Assembly: GCF_000234665.1 (NCBI RefSeq)
Contig: NC_018308.1
Location: forward strand, 1 to 64,000
Reading direction: 5' to 3'
From: Leishmania mexicana MHOM/GT/2001/U1103
Taxonomy: Eukaryota; Euglenozoa; Kinetoplastea; Trypanosomatida; Trypanosomatidae
Length of the DNA: 64,000 nucleotides
Shown: positions 51,571 through 60,568 of the stretch, piece after piece
How positions within the stretch are numbered: position 1 is the first letter of the stretch
How the letters are laid out: each line of letters starts with the position of its first letter
Position numbers and translations under genes: made by a program
Notes under the pieces: generated by a model
Told to the model about the DNA's origin: nothing
What the model saw: the letters and a program-made list of their open reading frames with translations, nothing else
Databases searched by the model: none

Positions 51571-51883
51571 TCACCACCACCGCCGAGTTCTTGTCATCCC
51601 TTCTCTCCTACCCTCGCGTCCCCTACTTCTCTACCCCACCTCCCTCTCGACCTACCCCGGCCCCTCCACCACCACCCACACCCACACCCACACACGCACG
51701 CTCCTCTGCCCAACCACGCACACGTGCAGTAACACGAGGCTCCCCATCCTTCCCTCCCCCTACCCACACCGACACACACCTTCATCGTGGCCCGCACCTT
51801 TCGCCCGCTCTCTCCGTGCGTGCATCCGTGCGTGCCTCAGTCTGTTACCCACCCACACACACACACACACCTCCCTTCTCCCT
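51571..51883 (+). repeat. Duplicated 5' block Q upstream of antigen gene 2
   Basis: Nearly identical to 54043-54349 upstream of antigen gene 3; the copies differ by a 6-base indel in an ACCCAC repeat and a few substitutions. It is C/T-rich and CA-rich and probably contains the polypyrimidine tract and trans-splice site, so both antigen genes share the same 5' control sequence. Confidence 0.85.
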
Positions 51884-51964
51884 CCCCCCGCTGTTCACCG
51901 ACCCGACCGTGCACGCGCTGGCAGGCCATTCAGGCACGAACACACAGCGCACACACCTTGATTG

Positions 51965-53485
51965 ATGAAGATGCGTTGCCGAGACGTACTGACGGCAATG
52001 CTCGTGGTGGCCTGTGTGGCACTGTCACCAGCTGCAGCCTACACCACCGACCAGTGCCGCGAAGTGTCGCGGTGCGACGTTGACGGCACCCTCGTGTACG
52101 CCTTTTCTGGCGAGTGCGTGTGCTGTCCGGAGATGCCGACCGGCGATATCCTTCCAGTGCAGTGCGTTCCGTCGACCGCGCACTGCCCTAGCGTGCCCAG
52201 CTGCAGAGCGTGCGACACGACCCCCGGGATGTGTGACACCTGTATGACCGGCTACGTACTCGAGCCTGCCAACATCTGCAACGAGTGCTTGGCCTCGATG
52301 TGCGACGTCTGTCAATCGGGCTCCGAAGGCAAGCGCTGTCAGCTGTGCTCAGAAGGCTATTACTGGATGACTGGCGGTGAGTGCCACCCCGTATCCAATA
52401 GCCAGGACTCAGAGAGCAATACGCAATGCCGCGTCGCCTTCTGCAGCACTTGCCCTAGCACCACCGCCAGCAGCTGCACCAAGTGCAACGACGGTTATGC
52501 GAAGGATAGCAACGGGTTCTGTGTCAGCGCCTGTAGCGTCCAGCAGTGCGACATGTGCTACACGGGTAACTCCGCCGACTGCCAGTTGTGCTCTGCCGGG
52601 AACACGTGGAGTGCGACAGGCTGCTCAGCTGGTGCAAGCGGTTGTCGTGTCGGTCATTGCACCACCTGTGTGGCTGGCGACAACACCAACTGCGCTATAT
52701 GCGAATCGGAATACACCCTCACCGCCGGCTACTGCTTGCCTCAGCAGCTCTGCACCGACGCCAACTGTGCCAGCTGCCCCAGCGACGCCGGCACGTGCGC
52801 TCAGTGCGCGAACGGCTACGGTCTCGTGGACGGTGCGTGTGTGAGGTGCGAGGTGCCCAACTGCTTCAGCTGCGACAGCGACCCGAGTAAATGCACGCAA
52901 TGCGCGCCGAACTACTACCTCACCCCGCTCTCGACCTGCTCCCCGGTGGCCTGCAACATCGAGCACTGCATGGAGTGCGACCCACAGACGCCGTCGCGCT
53001 GCCAGCAGTGCGCGGCCCCCTACGTGGTCGACAGCTACGACGGCCTCTGCAGGCTCCCCGACGCCTGCTCCGTGCCCAACTGCAAGAAGTGCAAGACCGA
53101 TACCTCCAGGCTCTGCGCCGAGTGCGACGCCGGCTACAGTCTCTCCGCCGACGCGACGAGCTGCAGCAGTCCGACCACGCAGCCGTGCGAGGTGGAGCAC
53201 TGTAACACGTGTGTGGACGGTGACAGCACCCGCTGTGCCTACTGCAACACCGGCTACTACGTCTCCGATGGCAAGTGCAAGGCCATGCAGGACTGCTACG
53301 TGTCCAACTGCGCACAGTGCATGCTGCTTGACAGCACCAAGTGCTCCACGTGCATGAAAGGATACCTCCTCACGTCGTCCTACGGTTGCGTCCCGCAGAG
53401 GGTCATCAACGGCGCGGCCGCGCCCTACTCTCTGTGGGTGCCCGCCGTCGTGCTCCTCGCCTCTGTTGCCACGCACCTTGCGTAG
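51965..53485 (+). CDS. Surface antigen-like protein 2 (11 Cys modules, GPI-type)
   Basis: A 506-residue predicted surface protein. Residues 1-23 form a signal peptide (LTAMLVVACVALSPAAA). The rest is a chain of about eleven Cys modules of the form C-x3-5-C-x2-C-x(5-8)-C-x2-C-x2-3-Y-x(4-8)-C, similar in style to furin/EGF-like or Giardia VSP modules. It ends in a polar stretch and a hydrophobic GPI-type tail (LWVPAVVLLASVATHLA). Residues 263-506, the last six modules and tail, are identical in sequence to residues 466-709 of antigen protein 3, whereas the N-terminal five modules are unique. The ATG at 51965 opens the signal peptide. Confidence 0.87.
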   Translation: MKMRCRDVLTAMLVVACVALSPAAAYTTDQCREVSRCDVDGTLVYAFSGECVCCPEMPTGDILPVQCVPSTAHCPSVPSCRACDTTPGMCDTCMTGYVLEPANICNECLASMCDVCQSGSEGKRCQLCSEGYYWMTGGECHPVSNSQDSESNTQCRVAFCSTCPSTTASSCTKCNDGYAKDSNGFCVSACSVQQCDMCYTGNSADCQLCSAGNTWSATGCSAGASGCRVGHCTTCVAGDNTNCAICESEYTLTAGYCLPQQLCTDANCASCPSDAGTCAQCANGYGLVDGACVRCEVPNCFSCDSDPSKCTQCAPNYYLTPLSTCSPVACNIEHCMECDPQTPSRCQQCAAPYVVDSYDGLCRLPDACSVPNCKKCKTDTSRLCAECDAGYSLSADATSCSSPTTQPCEVEHCNTCVDGDSTRCAYCNTGYYVSDGKCKAMQDCYVSNCAQCMLLDSTKCSTCMKGYLLTSSYGCVPQRVINGAAAPYSLWVPAVVLLASVATHLA

Positions 53486-54000
53486 TGCGCAGCGGCATGC
53501 GAGCAACCCCACTCCCATTCCCTTACGACATGTGCACACACACGCACAGACGGGGGGGGCGGCACCCCCCACCCCCTTGTCTTGCTCTTTCCTCGTTTTG
53601 CCTATTTCTCTTGTGCGCTGGCGCCGGCCTCCAGCACGTCGCCCCCTCCCCTCCCCCCCCCATTGCCTCTTCCTTGCTCCCGCGGACGGCCACTGCCACA
53701 GTCCCACAGCGCAGACATACGTGTCTACACGGCGGAGGCATCCCCCCCCCACTCATCACTTTTTTTCTCCGAGAGCCACACACCAGGTCGCACACCGCCC
53801 TCCCATCGCCGCCCTTCCAGGCGCAGCTGTGTGGGGTGGGTGTGTGCTCGACCTCGTCCCTGGCAGCTCACTCACATGTGTACAGACACTCCAACAACCA
53901 AAGCTCTCTTCTGCGCACGTGCTCCGCCCCCTCACCCCACACCGCCACCGCTGCGGTCGGCGGTCGGCTGAGCACGAGTGCAGCGCGCGCCTGCGCTGCT
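52750..54000 (+). repeat. Duplicated 3' block R, copy 1
   Basis: A 1251-base block repeated at 55763-57013 with a constant offset of 3013 bases, so there is no net indel. I saw one difference, C at 52789 against T at 55802, which is silent (Ala). It spans the last six Cys modules of antigen gene 2, its stop codon and about 515 bases of 3' flank. Both ends are abrupt. Confidence 0.9.
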
Positions 54001-54042
54001 CGCTGCCGGCATGGCTGCGCTCCCCTTCCCTGGCTGCGGCAA
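54001..54042. other. Junction between block R and block Q
   Basis: 42 bases link the end of 3' block R to the second 5' block Q. Beyond block R, this sequence does not match the sequence that follows copy 2. Confidence 0.6.
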
Positions 54043-54349
54043 TCACCACCACCGCCGAGTTCTTGTCATCCCTTCTCTCCTACCCTCGCGTCCCCTACTT
54101 CTCTACCCCACCTCCCTCTCGACCTACCCCGGCCCCTCCACCACCACCTACACCCACACACGCACGCTCCTCTGCCCAACCACGCACACGTGCAGTAACA
54201 CGAGGCTCCCCATCCTTCCCTCCCCCTACCCACACCGACACACACCTTCATCGTGGCCCGCACCTTTCGCCCGCTCTCTCCGTGCGTGCATCCGTGCGTG
54301 CCTCAGTCTGTTACCCACCCACACACACACACACACCTCCCTTCTCCCT
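54043..54349 (+). repeat. Duplicated 5' block Q upstream of antigen gene 3
   Basis: The second copy of the 51571-51883 block, ending 19 bases before the start codon of antigen gene 3. It carries a 6-base deletion relative to copy 1. Confidence 0.85.
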
Positions 54350-54368
54350 TCTCCCCATTATTCGCCTC

Positions 54369-56498
54369 ATGCACAGCTCTCGCCGCGGCTCTCTCGCGGT
54401 GGCCGCCGTGGCGGTTTGCGTGGCAGTGCTCGCCACGGTCGGCACGTGTGTGTTCGACTCGCAGGAGATCGGTGGCAGCTCCTTCACCTTTGTAGGGTGG
54501 TCGTCTGCCAGCAAGGAGGAGTCGTACCAGAGCTGCACCCTCACCGGAAAGGTATTCAGGATTCAAGGCGCCGCAAGCGCTCTGTCGGACGACGCCACGC
54601 TGCCCGGCGGAATCCTGCGGTTCTCCAGCCTACTTGTGTCGAATGGCTACATCGTGGTGGATAAGTACTTCCCCCAGAACACCAACATCACCATCAAAGA
54701 TGCCAGCGGCACCGTTGCTGCGGGGATGCCCTTTGTCGACGCCGGCACGGCAATATATTCTGATCAGCTCAGCATCGTGGTCACCGACTCCACCCTCAGT
54801 TGGGCTGCCGAACGGTCGGGTCAGAGCATGGTGCGCGCACCCTTCACCATCCAGCTCTCCAGCTCCCTCTTCGTGCTCGGCAGCACCGTGGCGCAGGCAT
54901 CGTCCGTGGTGGAGGTGACGGGCCCGAGCAGCATCTCGCAGAAGTCGGCATTGGCTGTGGATTACGCCAAGTGCACCGGCTGTGCTCAGGGTCTCGTGCA
55001 CTTCACCGACTTCGTTCGGGTGTGGGACCGTAGCCTTCTTCGCATATCACACTCCACCGTCAAGGGCGCCGCCGGCAAGCCGCTGATCGGCATAGCACAG
55101 GGGGCAGGGCCCCGTATGACGGTGGAAAGCAGTCTGTTCCTTGTCGAGAACGTGTCATCGCCCACCAGTAACCTCATCGGCGCGGCCGTCAGCATGGGCA
55201 CCGATGCGCAGATCACCCTACGCGCCGTGACGGTAAAGAGCATTGGTGCCACGATGACCGGCAGCGTCAACGCGCAGCTCTTGACGGCAGACGACATCGC
55301 CCAGCAAATTCCCTCCATTTCCGTGGTGCCAGACACCACCTGCGCTGCGGCCTGCGTCCCAACGGCCAAGGTCGACTCCCGCTGCAAGTGCGCCTGTAAT
55401 GCCGACATGCCGCACATGAACCTCTGCACAGCCATGAAGGACCCCTACGCAAACTACGTCTACCGTGGCTGCTCGGCGGGCTGCAGACGGTGCTTCAACG
55501 AGACCGCCTGCCTCGAGTGCCACCCGAGCTACGAGATGCTGCCCAACATGATGTGCTCGCTGACCGGGCTTCAGTGCACAGACCCAAACTGCAAGACCTG
55601 CACAACTTACGGCCAGTGCACCGATTGCAACGACGGCTACGGTCTCACCTCCTCCAGCGCTTGCGTGCGCTGCAGTGTAGCGGACTGTAAGAGCTGCCCC
55701 ATTGACGCTAACGTCTGCAAAGTGTGCCTCGGCGGCAGCGAACCGATCAACAATATGTGCCCCTGCACCGACGCCAACTGTGCCAGCTGCCCCAGCGACG
55801 CTGGCACGTGCGCTCAGTGCGCGAACGGCTACGGTCTCGTGGACGGTGCGTGTGTGAGGTGCGAGGTGCCCAACTGCTTCAGCTGCGACAGCGACCCGAG
55901 TAAATGCACGCAATGCGCGCCGAACTACTACCTCACCCCGCTCTCGACCTGCTCCCCGGTGGCCTGCAACATCGAGCACTGCATGGAGTGCGACCCACAG
56001 ACGCCGTCGCGCTGCCAGCAGTGCGCGGCCCCCTACGTGGTCGACAGCTACGACGGCCTCTGCAGGCTCCCCGACGCCTGCTCCGTGCCCAACTGCAAGA
56101 AGTGCAAGACCGATACCTCCAGGCTCTGCGCCGAGTGCGACGCCGGCTACAGTCTCTCCGCCGACGCGACGAGCTGCAGCAGTCCGACCACGCAGCCGTG
56201 CGAGGTGGAGCACTGTAACACGTGTGTGGACGGTGACAGCACCCGCTGTGCCTACTGCAACACCGGCTACTACGTCTCCGATGGCAAGTGCAAGGCCATG
56301 CAGGACTGCTACGTGTCCAACTGCGCACAGTGCATGCTGCTTGACAGCACCAAGTGCTCCACGTGCATGAAAGGATACCTCCTCACGTCGTCCTACGGTT
56401 GCGTCCCGCAGAGGGTCATCAACGGCGCGGCCGCGCCCTACTCTCTGTGGGTGCCCGCCGTCGTGCTCCTCGCCTCTGTTGCCACGCACCTTGCGTAG
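54369..56498 (+). CDS. Surface antigen-like protein 3 (chimeric: beta-helix-like domain plus 9 Cys modules)
   Basis: A 709-residue predicted surface protein. Residues 1-27 form a signal peptide (LAVAAVAVCVAVLATVG). Residues about 30-325 are homologous to the strand-rich ectodomain of antigen protein 1 (for example SLFVLGSTVAQASSVVEV and ALAVDYAKCTGC), including the linker (CKCACNADM ... DPYANY). Three Cys modules follow that are its own, then six modules and the GPI-type tail identical to antigen protein 2. The gene therefore combines the N-terminal architecture of gene 1 with the C-terminus of gene 2. The frame is open far upstream through block R and Q, but the ATG at 54369 starts the signal peptide directly after the splice-site block. 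Confidence 0.87.
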   Translation: MHSSRRGSLAVAAVAVCVAVLATVGTCVFDSQEIGGSSFTFVGWSSASKEESYQSCTLTGKVFRIQGAASALSDDATLPGGILRFSSLLVSNGYIVVDKYFPQNTNITIKDASGTVAAGMPFVDAGTAIYSDQLSIVVTDSTLSWAAERSGQSMVRAPFTIQLSSSLFVLGSTVAQASSVVEVTGPSSISQKSALAVDYAKCTGCAQGLVHFTDFVRVWDRSLLRISHSTVKGAAGKPLIGIAQGAGPRMTVESSLFLVENVSSPTSNLIGAAVSMGTDAQITLRAVTVKSIGATMTGSVNAQLLTADDIAQQIPSISVVPDTTCAAACVPTAKVDSRCKCACNADMPHMNLCTAMKDPYANYVYRGCSAGCRRCFNETACLECHPSYEMLPNMMCSLTGLQCTDPNCKTCTTYGQCTDCNDGYGLTSSSACVRCSVADCKSCPIDANVCKVCLGGSEPINNMCPCTDANCASCPSDAGTCAQCANGYGLVDGACVRCEVPNCFSCDSDPSKCTQCAPNYYLTPLSTCSPVACNIEHCMECDPQTPSRCQQCAAPYVVDSYDGLCRLPDACSVPNCKKCKTDTSRLCAECDAGYSLSADATSCSSPTTQPCEVEHCNTCVDGDSTRCAYCNTGYYVSDGKCKAMQDCYVSNCAQCMLLDSTKCSTCMKGYLLTSSYGCVPQRVINGAAAPYSLWVPAVVLLASVATHLA

Positions 56499-57013
56499 TG
56501 CGCAGCGGCATGCGAGCAACCCCACTCCCATTCCCTTACGACATGTGCACACACACGCACAGACGGGGGGGGCGGCACCCCCCACCCCCTTGTCTTGCTC
56601 TTTCCTCGTTTTGCCTATTTCTCTTGTGCGCTGGCGCCGGCCTCCAGCACGTCGCCCCCTCCCCTCCCCCCCCCATTGCCTCTTCCTTGCTCCCGCGGAC
56701 GGCCACTGCCACAGTCCCACAGCGCAGACATACGTGTCTACACGGCGGAGGCATCCCCCCCCCACTCATCACTTTTTTTCTCCGAGAGCCACACACCAGG
56801 TCGCACACCGCCCTCCCATCGCCGCCCTTCCAGGCGCAGCTGTGTGGGGTGGGTGTGTGCTCGACCTCGTCCCTGGCAGCTCACTCACATGTGTACAGAC
56901 ACTCCAACAACCAAAGCTCTCTTCTGCGCACGTGCTCCGCCCCCTCACCCCACACCGCCACCGCTGCGGTCGGCGGTCGGCTGAGCACGAGTGCAGCGCG
57001 CGCCTGCGCTGCT
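55763..57013 (+). repeat. Duplicated 3' block R, copy 2
   Basis: The partner of 52750-54000. It starts at the first codons of the CTDANC module, exactly at a Cys-module boundary, and ends 515 bases after the stop codon of antigen gene 3, where the sequences diverge (GATTGCCACG here, CGCTGCCGGC in copy 1). Confidence 0.9.
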
Positions 57014-57556
57014 GATTGCCACGACAGCCTCGTGTAGAGAAGGGGCAGAGTTCGCGTGCGACTGAGCCGGCGTCACCGTTGAGTCCTCCCGTAGGGTAGT
57101 GGCTGCGCCTCCTCCAGGACCCACCCGCAGCACCGGAGTTCACTGCGACTCCCCCTCGCCCTCGCTAGAAGCGCCTCCTTCAGTGGGTACGTGTTCCCTA
57201 CCCGTGTGCCTTCTTGTCTTGGTGGGTCTGTGTTCCTGCCACTTGGCTGTTCTCCTCTTCCCTTTCCCGCACGTTCTTGTGCTCTCGCGTGTACAACCAC
57301 CCCTCTCTCACGCACGTGCACACGCACCCTCTCTGTCACGTGTGCGCATGTGGCGTCGTGGTGGTGGAGCGGTTTCCTCAACTTGTGCCTGTCTGTGTGT
57401 GTGTGCGGCCATCGGAGGTGAAACCGCCGTACGTAAACACTCGCCGTGCCCCCCCCCCGCTCCGACACGCACACGCACACGCGCACATCGCCCTTTTCTC
57501 CTCTTCTCCCAAGCCGGCTCACTTTCACTGACCCCCCCCTCACTCCCTCTTCAAAG
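57014..57556. other. Intergenic spacer before antigen gene 4
   Basis: About 0.54 kb of single-copy sequence after the duplicated block, with C runs at about 57450-57458 and 57532-57540 that may provide the next trans-splicing signal. Confidence 0.5.
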
Positions 57557-58105
57557 ATGAACGTGACGCACCTGCTGATGGCCGCAATGCTAGTAGCCGT
57601 GGCATGCTCGGTGGTCATGGCCTCGGGTGCCTCAAGCTCGTCGTCCTCAAGCGCTCCAGCCCGCGAGTCGATCCCCCTTGTGTCCAAGCTGATTGCGCCG
57701 TCCAGCAAGAGCACCAGCAACTCGCCGCGTGCAACTGGTGCCGATGTGACGGCGTCTACTACCTCCACCACGACGAAACCCGTGAACACGGCGGCATCTT
57801 CGTGCACCGTTTCAAACTGCGCCGCCTGCTCGAGCACGAACCCGAACGTGTGCACGACGTGCAGCCCCGGCTACGCCGTCGACCGCCTTGGCCAGTGCAT
57901 GGTCGTTGGCTCCTGCAACGTCGCCCACTGCGTCATGTGCCACACGAACGACAACGGGCGTTGCTTGGCCTGCGCCCCGGGCTACATGCCGACGGCCTCA
58001 TTCAAGTGCGTCCCGGAGCGGTCTAAAAATACGGCCTTCCGCACTTCCTCCCTGGTTGTCTCTGTCGGCATGGTATTGGTGGGCACGGCGCTGACCATGG
58101 TCTAA
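57557..58105 (+). CDS. Surface antigen-like protein 4 (short, 2 Cys modules, GPI-type)
   Basis: A 182-residue predicted surface protein. Residues 1-24 form a signal peptide (HLLMAAMLVAVACSVVMASG). A Ser/Thr/Pro-rich stalk covers about 25-80 and is a likely O-glycosylation or phosphoglycosylation region. Two Cys modules follow (CTVSNCAACSSTNPNVCTTC; CNVAHCVMCHTNDNGRCLAC), then a hydrophobic GPI-type tail (LVVSVGMVLVGTALTMV). The last module is closely related to the terminal modules of antigen proteins 2, 3 and 5. The ATG at 57557 opens the signal peptide; upstream in-frame codons are untranslated leader. Confidence 0.83.
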   Translation: MNVTHLLMAAMLVAVACSVVMASGASSSSSSSAPARESIPLVSKLIAPSSKSTSNSPRATGADVTASTTSTTTKPVNTAASSCTVSNCAACSSTNPNVCTTCSPGYAVDRLGQCMVVGSCNVAHCVMCHTNDNGRCLACAPGYMPTASFKCVPERSKNTAFRTSSLVVSVGMVLVGTALTMV

Positions 58106-59677
58106 AGCACGGCATGCCCCGAATTCAAAGACCGAGTGCCACACATACCAGGATGCCTGGCCGATGGCCCGTCCGTGTCGGGATCTAAGGCTAACCACAC
58201 TCCTTTCCCCCTCTTCTCTCTTCCACATACGCATGCACACCTGCTGAGGTCCTCATCTCTGTTTCCTCCCCCCCCCCTCTGAGCGCCGTGTGTGTGGGGG
58301 GCGGTAACGTGCGCGCCGCCTCCCCTCCTCAGTCCGTTTTTATCTTGTCCGGCCATTGTGCGCATTATCATCATGCGCAGTGCCCCCCCCCCTCACCCCC
58401 TTCATCGCCCCCCTCCCTCTGTGTGTCTCTGCGTCGGCGCATGCTGTGTGGTGACGCTGAGACACACAGAGGGAGGGGCAAGAGCACATGTGTACTTCGT
58501 CTCTCCCGGCGCGCCGCGGTCGGTTCGTGGCTTGAAGATATCGAGAGAAGGGGGGAGGAGGAGGGGGGCTGGCGATACCATTGTGGTGCCCCATGTGCAC
58601 CCACACGCGTGTTTGTGTGTGTGTGTGCGGGTCCTCTCCCTCAGTCTCTTCTCTGCGCTGGCCGAGTGAGTGGGGCCTCTCTGCGCGTTGAATCCATTTT
58701 ATGTGCACAGTTCGTTTCTTCTCCGTTGTTGTTGTTTTCCCGAGGGGAGACCTGGATGGGGGAAGGGAGGGGGGATCGTCAACGGGGGCTGACCGTTGGG
58801 TCCGTCCGTCCGTGCGCATGTGCAGGGCGGAGGGCATTCTCCTCCCCTCCCTCCCTTCCCCCACTACTACCACCCCTGTCTGTCTGTCTTGTGCCCCTCA
58901 TGGGGCCTTTTGTTTTCTGCCTCCGTATATATACGTGTGTGCCTCCTCCGTGTTCATGCATGGGCCTCTCCCCCACTCTCCTCCCTACCTCTCTCAGGCA
59001 GGCGCACCAACAGTGGAGTCCGCAGCTGCTGCTGTGATCACGTGATCGAGCGCTTGCTATCCCCACCCCCTCACTCTCTCTCCCAGACAACCACCCATAC
59101 CACCTGTCATCCCGCTGTGTTGCCGTGTGTCTGTGTCTGTGTCGTTGCTCTCACACTGGAGAGGGCTGTTCGGCAGTGCGCCTCACGCACGCACGCACGC
59201 GCACCACAGTCCCCCTCTCTACCACCATCGCATGTTGTTCATTGACCCTCTCATCCGCCCATCCCCGATTCCCCTCAAGACGTTACCTGCGTGGGGATGC
59301 GTGCGCATGCGTTGTAGTCTGCGGGTGTTGCACGCATCGGCTCCCCTCTGCCCCCTCCCCTCATCTCCCCTCGCGTCCCAGAAGAGGGGAAGTCGTGGTG
59401 CAGATGCCGCCGTCGTGCTCTATGGCGAAGGCGTGAGGAGAGAGCGAATATTCCCGGCCTGTCCCGCTATGATATCTCTCCCTACTCTCCCGTCCTCAAC
59501 ATGCTCACTGAGCGTGTTCCTGTCCGTGGGTCTGCGTCAGTGCACGAGCACGCACACGCGTCATCCCACTCCCTTGCTTTCCATCGTCAGCCCTATCCCC
59601 CCTCCCCAGAACATTACCTCACACACCCGCAGCACGGGCACAGGCGCACCTCCTTCCTCTTCCCCTCTACACGAATC
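58106..59677. other. Intergenic region with a strong hairpin
   Basis: About 1.6 kb between antigen genes 4 and 5, C/T-rich with GT tracts. It contains the 26-base inverted repeat described separately. No coding frame is supported; overlapping frames on both strands are Pro/Ser/His low complexity. Confidence 0.6.
58410..58478. repeat. Long inverted repeat, 26-base arms
   Basis: The arm at 58410-58435 and the arm at 58453-58478 are complementary with one mismatch (the 20 outermost bases of each arm pair perfectly), enclosing a 17-base loop at 58436-58452. In RNA this would form a stable stem-loop in the processed spacer or UTR. It is far longer than expected by chance and has no terminator-type U run, which would not be needed in this organism. 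Confidence 0.85.
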
Positions 59678-60568
59678 ATGCCCGTCTTTGCCCTCCGCAG
59701 CAGCCACCACAAGCGCGGCATCGCCGCCGTCCTTCTGCTCGCCATCGTCGTTGCAGTCACCTTGACGGTCTCCGCGCAGACCATCGACAACTACCCTCCT
59801 GTTCCCTGTGACAGCACAGTGCCGAACTGCCTGGAATGCCGGAAAATGGGGATGCTAAGCCTGTGCTCAAACTGCAAGGAAGGCTACTCGACCGCTGTCT
59901 CACCCGCGACCCCCACCGAGTTCGGCAAGTGCAAACCTTACAATCCGAGCACATGCCGCCTTGGCAACTGTTTGCGCTGCGCTGCAGATGACAACACCAA
60001 GTGCGTGCAGTGCCCAGTCGGCTACCCGAACATTAATACGTACCTCTGCGATGCGACCACGGCGGCTCCGACGACTGCATCCCCGTCCATCACTACCACC
60101 ACGACGTCCCCGACGACTGCAGCCCCGTCCATCACTACCACCACGACGTCCCCGACGACTGCAGCCCCGTCCATCACTACCACCACGGCGTCCCCGACGA
60201 CTGCAGCCCCGTCCATCACTACCACCACGACGTCCCCGACAACCTCGGCACCCAGCACCGGCTGCCAGACCCCGTCGTGCGCCATCTGTGTGCCCGGCAG
60301 CCAGTACACTTGCGCCGTGTGCGAGTCCGGCATGGTGCTGATGGTGTCCGGCCAGTGCATGCCTGCTGGCTCCTGCAGCATGGCCAACTGCGCGCAGTGC
60401 TACCCGAACGACAACAACCGCTGCTCCTCGTGCGAATCCGGCTACGCCCTCACCGTCTCGTACACCTGCATCCCGCGCAAGCCCGGCAACTCGGCGGCGG
60501 CGCCGACACCGGTGTTGGTGGCGCTGGCCATAGTGTCGGTTGCAGCGACGGTGACGTATGTCATCTAG
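59678..60568 (+). CDS. Surface antigen-like protein 5 (4 Cys modules with Thr-rich repeat stalk, GPI-type)
   Basis: A 296-residue predicted surface protein. Residues 1-36 contain a signal peptide (GIAAVLLLAIVVAVTLTVSA). Two Cys modules (about 45-125) are followed by a mucin-like stalk of four 14-residue repeats (PSITTTTTSPTTAA), then two further Cys modules (about 196-265) and a hydrophobic GPI-type tail (PVLVALAIVSVAATVTYVI). The stalk is a candidate for heavy O- or phosphoglycosylation. The ATG at 59678 opens the signal region; MPVFALRSSHHKRG gives a basic n-region. Confidence 0.85.
   Translation: MPVFALRSSHHKRGIAAVLLLAIVVAVTLTVSAQTIDNYPPVPCDSTVPNCLECRKMGMLSLCSNCKEGYSTAVSPATPTEFGKCKPYNPSTCRLGNCLRCAADDNTKCVQCPVGYPNINTYLCDATTAAPTTASPSITTTTTSPTTAAPSITTTTTSPTTAAPSITTTTASPTTAAPSITTTTTSPTTSAPSTGCQTPSCAICVPGSQYTCAVCESGMVLMVSGQCMPAGSCSMANCAQCYPNDNNRCSSCESGYALTVSYTCIPRKPGNSAAAPTPVLVALAIVSVAATVTYVI
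60083..60250 (+). repeat. 42-base tandem repeat, 4 copies, coding
   Basis: Copies begin at 60083, 60125, 60167 and 60209 with an exact 42-base period and only a few substitutions. It encodes the Thr/Ser/Pro stalk of antigen protein 5. Because the unit is in frame, copy-number change would lengthen or shorten the stalk without breaking the gene. Confidence 0.92.

Noticed and set aside
52625..53752. Long open frames on the minus strand opposite antigen genes 2 and 3
   Set aside because: They are mirror images of a GC-rich coding strand, repeated with block R, and encode Val/Ala/Gly/Arg-rich sequence without domains.
53466..54368. A 301-codon N-terminal extension of surface antigen-like protein 3
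   Set aside because: It is the 3' flank of antigen gene 2 plus the shared 5' block read through by chance; the signal peptide at 54369 marks the real start.
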